Positions 1 through 7,210 of a DNA stretch of 36,637 bases are shown here, piece after piece. Every line of letters starts with the position of its first letter. The stretch's first letter is position 1. The notes under the pieces were generated by a model. It worked only from the letters and a program-made list of their open reading frames with translations. It made no database searches and was not told the origin of the DNA. The stretch covers positions 1-36,637 of the forward strand of contig JACQVS010000194.1 in the NCBI GenBank assembly GCA_016209605.1. Reading direction: 5' to 3'. A program made the translations under genes and the position numbers. This stretch comes from Planctomycetota bacterium (lineage in GTDB: Bacteria; Planctomycetota; UBA8108; JACQVS01).

Positions 1-1
1 C

Positions 2-457
2 GGCGGGAAGACGGTGCTCTCCAACACCCTCCTCCTGTGCGAGGTTTGTCACGCTTGCGTCCATCTCGGCTTGCTCAAGATTGAAGGGAATCCCTTCACC
101 GGGCTGGTCTTCCGGAGGAAGGTCATCCCGACCCTGGCGGACTTCCAGCTCGAGCTGAAGGACCTGTCAAGCGTCCCCGAGATCCGACTGGAAGTGAAAT
201 CCGGGATTGACAGCCTGGGAAAGAACGGGGCCAGCCGCCGCCATTCCGCAATTGCGGACTCCGCGGTTGCGGAGTCCGCAATTGCGGGCGTGTCAGGATC
301 GGCGGACGAGGGCCTCCAGAAAGCTCTGATGAAGATCGGTTACTCCAGGAGGGAGGCCCTGAAGCGGCTCCAGTTCGCCCGGGAGGGGCTTTCCGCCGCC
401 GGGAATGGCAAGGTGCCGGCGGAAGAGGAAATCCTCGTCGCGGCGATCCGGGGCTGA
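2..457 (+). CDS. HNH endonuclease, 3' end (5' cut by window edge), with RuvA-C-like tail
   Basis: The reading frame is open to the left edge, so the true start lies outside; a GTG at 14 is not a believable start. The first visible residues, SNTLLLCEVCHACVH, are the second half of an HNH nuclease fold: the Asn, the CxxC knuckle and the terminal His. HNH proteins of this kind cut DNA and are common in mobile or defence contexts. After a variable linker, the last ~50 residues (LQKALMKIGYSRREALKRLQ) resemble the three-helix C-terminal domain of RuvA, a protein or DNA docking module. The linker is partly encoded by a perfect inverted repeat at 246-287, giving an Ala/Ser-rich stretch. The HNH call is good; the RuvA-C-like call is an inference from pattern. 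Confidence 0.7.
   Translation, partial: GGKTVLSNTLLLCEVCHACVHLGLLKIEGNPFTGLVFRRKVIPTLADFQLELKDLSSVPEIRLEVKSGIDSLGKNGASRRHSAIADSAVAESAIAGVSGSADEGLQKALMKIGYSRREALKRLQFAREGLSAAGNGKVPAEEEILVAAIRG
246..287. repeat. Perfect 18-bp inverted repeat inside coding sequence
   Basis: Arms 246-263 and 270-287 are exact reverse complements, separated by the 6-base loop CGGTTG. Each arm contains the 12-base palindrome CCGCAATTGCGG. The element is read through in frame as Ser/Ala-rich residues between the HNH and C-terminal domains of the partial gene. Confidence 0.9.
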
Positions 458-625
458 GCGGAGGGACTGGCTTCCCCCCTGGAGGACCTTCAAATCCGTT
501 TGTGCACCCCGGCATTGAAACGGCACTGACAATGCCAAAGGCTTGGTCGAGAATGCCCGCTGGCAAATTTTGGTTTTACTCTAGACCGTGAAGTAGGGAC
601 AAGCCATGGGGGTGAGGGGAAGAGC

Positions 626-1069
626 ATGCGGCGCTCCAAGCAGGTCCTTGAGCCAAATGAGGCTAAAAACTATCCCAGCAACTTCGAGGAGCTGGCGAAG
701 AAGCTCGATCGGGACCTGGATCCGCTGGGACGCGACGTCCGCTGCATCGTGAGCGTGGGCATGCTCACGGAGGGCTGGGACTGCAACACGGTAACGCACA
801 TCATCGGTCCCAGGCCGGACTTCATCGTCCGGCTCAAGGGCGAGCCACCTCTCAACGTGATCCTCGAAACGAAGGGATTCGATCTCCTTGAGGATGTGAA
901 GCGAGCCGCGGCCGATCGGTGGGCGAAGGCGGTCAACGCGGATGGGACGAAGGGCCGATGGCTCTACGCGATCGCCAAGAAGCCCACGGAAATTGACGGG
1001 ATCCTGAAGAAGGCACTTGAGAACTCACCACCCAGCCCATCTTACTCGCTCCCACCCTCCCGTAGGTAG
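626..1069 (+). pseudogene. Remnant of a Res-type restriction helicase/endonuclease (N-terminal and internal deletion)
   Basis: About 147 codons remain of a protein that is normally close to a thousand residues. Residues ~15-60 match the end of the second helicase domain of type III Res-like restriction enzymes ([19 protein letters not shown]). The usual continuation with the arginine-finger motif (LRPF..QLLCEQVVGRGLRR in relatives) is absent. The text instead jumps to the far C-terminal segment ([25 protein letters not shown]), which in full-length relatives lies some hundreds of residues downstream. This fits an in-frame deletion joining the two parts near the shared 'RP' residues. The ATP-binding N-terminal half is also missing. 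It is very unlikely to be active. Together with the neighbouring HNH fragment it marks a decayed defence or mobile locus. Confidence 0.72.
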
Positions 1070-1380
1070 TAAAACCGGGGTGGAAAGGGAGAGTGGATCC
1101 CATGGATTCCCGGTTAAACGAATCATCCCTGAACTCTGTGGGGGCCCATGAAAGCCAATAAAGCATTCCTTATTCAGACTTAACTATCCAATACAACCCC
1201 AGCCGAAACAAGCACGCCCTCACATTTTCAACCTCTTGATATTCTGGAGCTTATCAATTACGCTACCATCCTAGAATCTTAAAAAGACGTGGCTGGAGCA
1301 GATTAAACATGGCCTTATATTGACCAGCCCAATTTCAAGTTATTCAGGGAGCCGAAGCAGGGACCTTGGTTTCGTATGCC
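1070..1380. other. AT-richer intergenic region
   Basis: No coding sequence was recognised between the restriction remnant and the following small gene. It contains a possible sigma70-type promoter at 1236-1264 and otherwise nothing I can name. Confidence 0.5.
1236..1264 (+). promoter_or_regulatory. Possible promoter of the 192-residue gene
   Basis: TTGATA (1236-1241) and TACGCT (1259-1264) are separated by 17 bp. The -10 is only moderately good, and the leader to the ATG at 1381 would be about 110 bases. Confidence 0.3.
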
Positions 1381-1959
1381 ATGAACAAGAGGAATCGTCC
1401 ATCCCTCTTATTCTGGGAGTGGTTTGCGGATAATGCCGAAAGATTAGCTGAGGATTCCGTAGTCGCCAGACAGGAGGTCCTCGACAAGCTCCACAAAGTC
1501 TGGCCAGATCTTGACGTAACGATTGGCTGGAGCCATGGGAAATCCCAACTCGTCCTCTCCGCTCACGGTGACAAAGATCAGTTCCCACTCATTGAGCGGA
1601 TTGTCGCGAATGCTCCCGATATCGAGGGCTGGGTGGTAACCGGCCTGCACCCGCGGGTCAATCCCCTAGTGGTGTCCTGTGGCCACGGTCTACTCAGACC
1701 AACCGACATCCGGTTCCGTGCCGACCACCGGTGCGGCCTGGTTGACCTTACTTTCTTCGTAATGGGGCTTGGGGGACCCAATCACGAGAGTATACTGAAG
1801 GCCGCTGTCGTGATGGTGCACTTCACCCTAGGAGAGCACGATTTGGCCGTGAAGGTCGGGAAGATGCACTTCGAGCCACTGGCGCCGTATCACTCGGAAC
1901 TACCCTCGTTGACCAAGCTTCACTCTCTTATGGATGGGGTTAGTGGACGTACCCTTTGA
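1381..1959 (+). CDS. Unrecognised cytosolic protein, 192 residues
   Basis: The ATG at 1381 is preferred over an in-frame TTG at 1366. There is no signal peptide or membrane segment. The N-terminus (FWEWFADNAERL) followed by a segment about 'KLHKVWPDLDVTIGW' and an alternating hydrophobic strand pattern (LVLSAHGDKDQFPLIERIV) recalls a family of small bacterial cytosolic proteins that begin with an FWxWF motif and have no defined function. I can add no catalytic motif. It lies downstream of the restriction/HNH debris and may belong to the same accessory island. Codon use is less GC-rich than in the genes to its right, which agrees with a transferred origin. Confidence 0.6.
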   Translation: MNKRNRPSLLFWEWFADNAERLAEDSVVARQEVLDKLHKVWPDLDVTIGWSHGKSQLVLSAHGDKDQFPLIERIVANAPDIEGWVVTGLHPRVNPLVVSCGHGLLRPTDIRFRADHRCGLVDLTFFVMGLGGPNHESILKAAVVMVHFTLGEHDLAVKVGKMHFEPLAPYHSELPSLTKLHSLMDGVSGRTL

Positions 1960-2049
1960 CTCGTTGAACCGCCGCCTAATCGGACGAGGTATGCCTATCG
2001 CTGCATTAATGACGGCCCAACCTTCCCAGCGAGTTCCTTAACGCCGATA

Positions 2050-3087
2050 TCACCAGTTCCGCGCAGCGTCCTTCAGGGCGCGCAAGTTCTCCGCCGGCGT
2101 GCCCAGGGCCAGGGTGCAGCCGGAGCTGAGGACGAAGCGGCCGTGCCGCTCCTCGCGCGCCGCCTCGATCGCCTCCCTGGCCTTCCGGTGGACCGCGTCG
2201 TGATCGCCTCGCAGGAGGAGGCCGACCGGGTCGAGATTCCCCCACAGGGCGATTTTTTCACCGGCTAACTGGCAAGCCCGGCGCAGGTTCATTTGATGGT
2301 CGATCTCGAGCACGTCGGCGCCGCAGCGCGCCATGTCGGCGAGGATGCGCGTGGTGTCGCCGCAGATGTGGAGGGAGAGGAGCTTGCCGGTGGTTTCCTT
2401 GAGCTCCTTGAAGACGCGCTGCTCGGCCGGCAGCGCCACCTCGCGGTAGCGCTCCGGGCCGATCAAGCCGGCGGGCGAGTCGCCGGTGCTCAGCAGGTCG
2501 GCCCCGCAGCGGGCGAAGGCCTTTCCGTAGGCCACGCCGTACTCGATGCAGCGCTCCATCACCGCCCGGACGAAGGGCGGATCGTCGAGCATCTTGACCA
2601 TCAGCTCGTTGATCCCCACCAGCGCGCCGGCGAGCGAGAAGGGAGACTGGTCGAAGCAGCCGGCGATGAAGACCTCCTCCCCGATCTTCTCCCTGACGAG
2701 GCGGAGGGCCTCCTGAAGGATCGGCATCCGCCCCTGGGCGGCTGGATCGGCGGGCGGGATCCTGTCGAGGTCGGAGGCCTGCCGGATCAAGGGCTCGCCG
2801 GCGCCGCAAAGCGGCTGATCCTCGCCGGGAGAGCAGACGGCGGCCCCCATGGCCTCGGCGACGACCCAGGTGTCGGCCGAGATCCAGACGGCGTCGGGGC
2901 GGTGCTTCTCCCAGTACCGCGCGACGCAGTCGGCCAGAACGCGCGGCCGGGTCGAGTAGGCGCGCAGGCTGGCCCCGGCCTCGCGGGCGCAAAAGTGGAC
3001 CGCCAGCGGCCCCCAAGGGGGCCGGGGGGTCGCTTGACCGTCGAGGGCATCAAAGACCAGTTGCCGGGAGTTGATCTCCGGGGGCAT
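2050..3087 (-). CDS. Uroporphyrinogen decarboxylase-like (MtaA/CmuA-type) protein
   Basis: This is a 345-residue TIM-barrel protein of the UroD superfamily. It carries the zinc-thiol motif of the methylcobamide:CoM methyltransferase branch: H240-x-C242 in LHICGDT and C324 in SSGCTLALGTPAENL. The Arg-rich N-terminal loop of true haem-pathway UroD is absent. Members of this branch move methyl groups between corrinoid proteins and thiols or related carriers, and in planctomycete-like genomes many copies lie beside oxidoreductases with unknown substrates. The start is the ATG at 3087, preceded by a strong AAAGGAGG site. It is divergent from the Gfo/Idh/MocA gene at 3242. No corrinoid protein or second methyltransferase is visible nearby, so the substrate stays open. 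Confidence 0.85.
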   Translation of the reverse strand: MPPEINSRQLVFDALDGQATPRPPWGPLAVHFCAREAGASLRAYSTRPRVLADCVARYWEKHRPDAVWISADTWVVAEAMGAAVCSPGEDQPLCGAGEPLIRQASDLDRIPPADPAAQGRMPILQEALRLVREKIGEEVFIAGCFDQSPFSLAGALVGINELMVKMLDDPPFVRAVMERCIEYGVAYGKAFARCGADLLSTGDSPAGLIGPERYREVALPAEQRVFKELKETTGKLLSLHICGDTTRILADMARCGADVLEIDHQMNLRRACQLAGEKIALWGNLDPVGLLLRGDHDAVHRKAREAIEAAREERHGRFVLSSGCTLALGTPAENLRALKDAARNW

Positions 3088-3120
3088 CGAGCCGCCTCCT
3101 TTCCCAGTGCCGCTAGCCCA

Positions 3121-3175
3121 TTTATACCACGCCAGAGGAAGGGGGCTGCAAGGGTTTCATGGATTCGGTTACAAT
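3121..3175. promoter_or_regulatory. Putative divergent promoter region
   Basis: On the minus strand TTGCAG (3146-3151) and TATAAA (3121-3126) have a long 19-bp spacer and point to the UroD-like gene. On the plus strand TACAAT (3170-3175) lies 18 bp from the same block read as CTGCAA and points to the oxidoreductase. The -10 boxes are good and the -35 boxes are weak. Confidence 0.33.
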
Positions 3176-3241
3176 TTCAACCTGGAATGGCACCTTGACC
3201 GGAAAGCAGGACCGGGGCCATGCCCCGGAGGATGAAACTCC

Positions 3242-4333
3242 ATGGAAAATAAGTACGGCGTCCTCATCCACGGCGCGGGCTGGGTCTCGACCCAGCACCT
3301 CGCCGCCTTTCAGCGCCATCCCCGTTCCCGGGTGGTGGCCATCTCGAGCCGCCGGCTCGCCAGCGCTCGCAAGCGAGCGGAGGAGGCCGGCCTCGAGCGC
3401 GTCGGCCTCTATGACGATCTTGACAAGGCGCTCCGGCACGAGGGGGTCGACATCGTGTCGATCTGCACGCCCCAGCACGTCCACTGCGAAAACGTGCTCG
3501 CCGCTGCAGCGGCAGGCAAACATCTGGTCATCGAAAAGCCCATCGGCAACAGCCTGGAGGAGCTGCGGGCCATGCAAGCGGCGGTTCGCCGCGCCGGCGT
3601 GAAGACCATCGTCAGCTTCGTGCTACGCTGGAATCCCCTCTTCCGGACCCTCAAGCGTATGATGCGGGACAACGCCATCGGAGATCCCTACTACGTGGAG
3701 GCCGACTACCTCCACAACATCGGCTCGTGGTGGGGCGGCTTCGAGGACGGCCGCAAGAAGAGCACCGGCGTGAGCGCTTTCCTCCTCGGCGGCTGCCACG
3801 CCATCGACGCCTTGCGCTGGTTCGCCTGCCGAGAGGAGTTCAAGGCGGCCGAACCGGTCGAGGTCTTCGCCGCGGCCGGAGGATATCGCAAGGGCTCCGG
3901 CCGCCAGTACGACTACCACACCGGTGCGTGGCTGGACGGCCAGCCGCCGCTCGAGTACGACGGCCTCGAGGTCGCGCTGGTGAAGTTCGCCGGCGGCGCC
4001 CTGGGCAAGGTCTCGGTCAACTTCGACTGCGTCATGCCCTACAAGTTCCCCGTCCGGATCTTCGGCAATCTGGGGACGATCCGCGACAACAAGGTCTGGT
4101 CCCACAAGTTCCCCGAGCAGAAGGGCTGGATCAAGATCCCCAGCATCCTCCCGGACAGCGCCGAGGTCGCCCACCACCCCTTTCAAGCGCAGATGGATTC
4201 CTTCATCGAGTGCCTCGACCGGGGCGTGGAGTCGCAATGCAACCTGGAGGACGCCGTGAAGACGCACGAGGTGGCCTTGGCGGCGCTGCGCTGCTACGAG
4301 ACCCGCCAGCCGGTGAAGCTGCCGCTCGTATGA
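3242..4333 (+). CDS. Gfo/Idh/MocA family NAD(P)-dependent oxidoreductase (1)
   Basis: The 363-residue protein has an N-terminal Rossmann fold with the dinucleotide loop GAGWVSTQHL (residues 11-20) and the family EKP motif at 98-100, whose Lys is catalytic. It also has the substrate-domain motif GGCHAIDALRW (His186 and Asp189). This family oxidises or reduces sugars, inositols and amino sugars at one carbon, using NAD(P). The start ATG at 3242 has GGAGG 11 bases upstream (3228-3240). The frame ends with a complete C-terminal beta-sheet domain, so it appears intact. It is transcribed away from the UroD-like gene and converges on the HzsA-like gene, only 9 bp away. The substrate cannot be read from the sequence. 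Confidence 0.9.
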   Translation: MENKYGVLIHGAGWVSTQHLAAFQRHPRSRVVAISSRRLASARKRAEEAGLERVGLYDDLDKALRHEGVDIVSICTPQHVHCENVLAAAAAGKHLVIEKPIGNSLEELRAMQAAVRRAGVKTIVSFVLRWNPLFRTLKRMMRDNAIGDPYYVEADYLHNIGSWWGGFEDGRKKSTGVSAFLLGGCHAIDALRWFACREEFKAAEPVEVFAAAGGYRKGSGRQYDYHTGAWLDGQPPLEYDGLEVALVKFAGGALGKVSVNFDCVMPYKFPVRIFGNLGTIRDNKVWSHKFPEQKGWIKIPSILPDSAEVAHHPFQAQMDSFIECLDRGVESQCNLEDAVKTHEVALAALRCYETRQPVKLPLV

Positions 4334-4342
4334 AATCCCTCT

Positions 4343-6916
4343 TCATCCTTTTCTTATTTGGCTTTGACATTTGGTTGCGGCCGTGGCTGCATTAGGCATG
4401 TCGGCCCGCGGCCGCTCCTTGAGCAACGCCTGAATCAGGCGGAACGTATTGAGAATCTTCTGATAATCGGGATCGGCCGTCGATTTGAAAATCGCCTTGC
4501 CGCAGGTCTCGGTCCCACCCGCCCGCCGGGCCAGCGGGGCCAGCAAGAAAGAGTTGTTCTGGGGGTTTTCGATCCGGGTATAAAACTCGCGGGGAACCCC
4601 CTGGGCATGACAATCGGCACAGCGGCGCCGAGCAACCTCGGCCAAGGTGCTTTCCAGGTCGTCGGGCAACATGCGGCGGCATCCGAGCCGCTCGGGATGG
4701 TTCGACGAAGCGGTCGGGTAGTAGGGCACATTCAAATCGATCCAAAGGTATACACGTTGCCGGTCGCCAGGGGGCATGGCGAACCGGGGGTTTCCCATCG
4801 CGTCGGGATGCCCGCTGGCGATGATCTCGCTGAGCCTGCTGGCCGGCGACCCCCACACCTTCGGCGTGACTTGGTGAATCGACAGCTCCGAGCCGTTGAT
4901 GGTCCAGATCCAATTGGTGAACGGGCTGCGCCCCTCCTTGCCGCTGTCCACCGGCACGCCGTGGGCCATATAGTCCCATTGGCCGAGCGTTCCCTTGCGG
5001 GCCAGGATGTCGTAGGAGACGTTGAAGAAGTCGGTGATGTCGCCGGTCAAGTCGACCCCGCCGGGCTGGCCGTACGCGTTATGACACTCAACGCAGTACT
5101 TGTCCCATACCGGCTGAACCACCTCGTTGTAACTGAATCCCTTGACGCCCCACTCGGGCGTTTGAAGCTCTTGGGGTGTCAGCCGCGAGGGCATCCCGCT
5201 CAGATTGGGCGGACTGATCTGGTTGCGGTTGGCGTGGCAGCCGACGCAGCCTTGCACCTCACCGGGCATCAGGTGGGTGAAGGTCCGCATCCGCTGAACG
5301 GCACGCCCCTCGGCATCCATGGCCATGAAGTAGATGGGCACCTCGGAGGGAACCTTGAAACAGGCCGAGCCGTCATCGGCCACGTCGGCGAAGCCCCAGA
5401 GCTGCTTGGCCGCATACGTGGCGCCGCAGGAGACCAGGGGAAATTGGAATCCGAAACAGGCGCGGCCGTTAAACGGCGAAAACGTCGGCTTTTCGACCTC
5501 CTGGACTACTGCGATTCGCTTGATCTCGCCGCGCGCAACATGTGGCTCGAGCCCCTGATAAACATCCTGCACGAAAACGGTCGCCCAGGATCCAGACACG
5601 CTTCCGTCCTCGGCCAGCTTCACCGATTCGTCGAACCGGACGGTGGAAATCACCGGCGGGGTCTCCACAGCCCGAATCGGTTGGGCGCTATAAAACCCCA
5701 TGCCGTCTTGCGGGAACAAGAAAGAAACCCGGTCGCCCTGATAGGAGCGAAGCTGCACTACGCCCCGCTTGGTGACCAGCCAGTAGCGGTCGTCGACCGG
5801 GAACGGTTTTTCGTAAAGACCTTCCAGCCCGTTGCCGTGCACGCCCGCCACTCGGTAAATATCGACCTCGGGCGTCAGGTTCTCGACCGCCTCAGGGGCG
5901 TTCGCCCCCTTGCTCGGATCGAGAACGCAGATCGCCCCGCGACAATCGCCGTTATGGTTGGTTGCCAGGCAGAGCACCTTCTGGGTGCCGGGAATCGAGT
6001 TAGCCTCCATGAACGTGCCCGGCGAGATCACCCGATTGCCGTAGTATCCGGCCAGCCCAGTTCCGTCGGGGTTGATCGTCCAAAGGCTTTGGATCGGGCA
6101 GGCAGGCCGATCGACGTATTCCCAGCGGGTGAAGATCAACCGCCCGTCGTTCAACACGGCCGGGGTGAAGTCCATCAAATAGTTGGCGGAAAGCCGTTTG
6201 CGGTTTCGGCCGTCGCGATCCATTCGATAAAGAACCGGCGAGGTGGTGACCCAGCAGTAGGCATAGGCCGGTTTGCTGTCGGAGATGAAGGCGATGCCTC
6301 CGTCGGGGAGCCAGCAAGCGTTCAGGTTGTTATTCGGCAAGTTGGTAAGCTGTGTCAATCCCGTTCCGTCGATGTTGACGCGCCAGATCTGATAGTTGTT
6401 CTCCGGATGGCTGCGGTCAGCGTCGGCTTCGAGAAACTGGGTGGCCAGCATTTTCGGCCCGCCGCGTTTCCACGAGAAAACGATTTCCCGGCCATCGTAA
6501 GAAAGGTCGGCATCGATGATTTCGCCCTGGCCGGCGTCGACGATTCGGCGGAGCGTTCCGCCCGACGGATCAGGTTTGTAGGCGTATAGCCCCCCACCAG
6601 GAATGAATCCTTCGACATGGTACGTGTAAACGTGCGAGAGGGCCATGTGATGCCGCTTGACGACCAGCAGTTCGCTAAAGCCGAGCTTTCCCGAACAAAG
6701 ATCGGCAAACAATTTTTCTTCTCCTTCGCTGCGTGACTCGCCGTAGAGCAGTCGCTGCAATTGATTCTCCGCTGGGGATTCCGCAAAAACGGCAATTTCC
6801 GAGGCGCCCGGATAGAATTGCGAAGTGTAGGCAATTATCACAGCTAAGGCGAGAGGGAATGTCGATACGGATTTGATTTCGGCCCGGCGGTTCTCGGTCT
6901 GTTCGTGAGCGGACAT
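4343..6916 (-). CDS. HzsA-related exported tri-haem c protein with beta-propeller
   Basis: The start is taken as the ATG at 6916, 7 bases after GAGGAG; a TTG at 6922 is the alternative, and residue numbers below count from that TTG. A hydrophobic N-terminal segment (TFPLALAVIIAY) fits a secretion signal. Residues ~110-400 are propeller-like with PD40-type repeats (DGREIVFSWKRGG, DGTGLTQLTN, DGRLIFTRWEY). Three CxxCH haem c sites follow: CVGCH (559-563), CVECH (610-614) and CADCH (768-772). This order, propeller then dihaem-type middle domain, matches the hydrazine synthase alpha subunit and the broad 'HzsA-related' family found outside anammox bacteria. The function is probably periplasmic redox or binding chemistry. 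No HzsB/C-like gene is present in the window, so hydrazine synthesis should not be assumed. Confidence 0.82.
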   Translation of the reverse strand: MSAHEQTENRRAEIKSVSTFPLALAVIIAYTSQFYPGASEIAVFAESPAENQLQRLLYGESRSEGEEKLFADLCSGKLGFSELLVVKRHHMALSHVYTYHVEGFIPGGGLYAYKPDPSGGTLRRIVDAGQGEIIDADLSYDGREIVFSWKRGGPKMLATQFLEADADRSHPENNYQIWRVNIDGTGLTQLTNLPNNNLNACWLPDGGIAFISDSKPAYAYCWVTTSPVLYRMDRDGRNRKRLSANYLMDFTPAVLNDGRLIFTRWEYVDRPACPIQSLWTINPDGTGLAGYYGNRVISPGTFMEANSIPGTQKVLCLATNHNGDCRGAICVLDPSKGANAPEAVENLTPEVDIYRVAGVHGNGLEGLYEKPFPVDDRYWLVTKRGVVQLRSYQGDRVSFLFPQDGMGFYSAQPIRAVETPPVISTVRFDESVKLAEDGSVSGSWATVFVQDVYQGLEPHVARGEIKRIAVVQEVEKPTFSPFNGRACFGFQFPLVSCGATYAAKQLWGFADVADDGSACFKVPSEVPIYFMAMDAEGRAVQRMRTFTHLMPGEVQGCVGCHANRNQISPPNLSGMPSRLTPQELQTPEWGVKGFSYNEVVQPVWDKYCVECHNAYGQPGGVDLTGDITDFFNVSYDILARKGTLGQWDYMAHGVPVDSGKEGRSPFTNWIWTINGSELSIHQVTPKVWGSPASRLSEIIASGHPDAMGNPRFAMPPGDRQRVYLWIDLNVPYYPTASSNHPERLGCRRMLPDDLESTLAEVARRRCADCHAQGVPREFYTRIENPQNNSFLLAPLARRAGGTETCGKAIFKSTADPDYQKILNTFRLIQALLKERPRADMPNAATAATKCQSQIRKG

Positions 6917-6955
6917 CGCCAAACTCCTCGGATGATAGGCCTATAGAATCTTCCT

Positions 6956-6990
6956 CCGCGACTTCTCCTCAGGATGCGGAGAAGTCGCGG
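6956..6990. promoter_or_regulatory. Perfect 13-bp stem-loop in the HzsA-like/DUF362 intergenic region
   Basis: CCGCGACTTCTCC (6956-6968) and GGAGAAGTCGCGG (6978-6990) are exact reverse complements around a 9-base loop. It lies 40 bp upstream of the HzsA-like start and would be in its leader or promoter. There is no T-run beside it, so it is not a plain terminator. Confidence 0.75.
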
Positions 6991-7000
6991 ATAGCTCGTT

Positions 7001-7017
7001 TGCGGGCGAAGCCCGCA
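7001..7017. promoter_or_regulatory. Second stem-loop in the same intergenic region
   Basis: TGCGGGC (7001-7007), loop GAA, GCCCGCA (7011-7017): a perfect 7-bp hairpin with a compact triloop, 10 bp from the larger hairpin. Confidence 0.65.
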
Positions 7018-7066
7018 TTATGGATTTTCGACCTGGGGGCTACGGTTGTCAAAGGGAAAAATAACC

Positions 7067-7095
7067 TTGTCGCCTGGACGTGATCGACCTACAAT
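7067..7095 (+). promoter_or_regulatory. Putative sigma70 promoter of the DUF362 gene
   Basis: TTGTCG (7067-7072) and TACAAT (7090-7095) are exactly 17 bp apart. This would give a leader of about 110 bases before the ATG at 7211. Confidence 0.5.
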
Positions 7096-7210
7096 CACTA
7101 ATGGTTTTCGGCCGGTCGCAAACGACCGAAACTCAGCGAATTGTCGTGGTTGACGAAGAATGGGATTTCTCCCCGCCCATTGAAGATGGCGATACAATCA
7201 GGATGATCCC

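Noticed and set aside
2293..3198. Plus-strand frame of 301 codons opposite the UroD-like gene
   Set aside because: It is antisense to a protein with complete motifs and has no homology that I recognise.
4358..6589. Plus-strand open frame of 743 codons opposite the HzsA-like gene
   Set aside because: It is antisense to a gene with clear haem motifs, has no recognisable domain, and is a by-product of high GC content.
4343..6916. Reading the HzsA-like gene as evidence for an anammox bacterium
   Set aside because: HzsA-related proteins are widespread outside anammox lineages, and no HzsB/C, HDH or other anammox gene is present.
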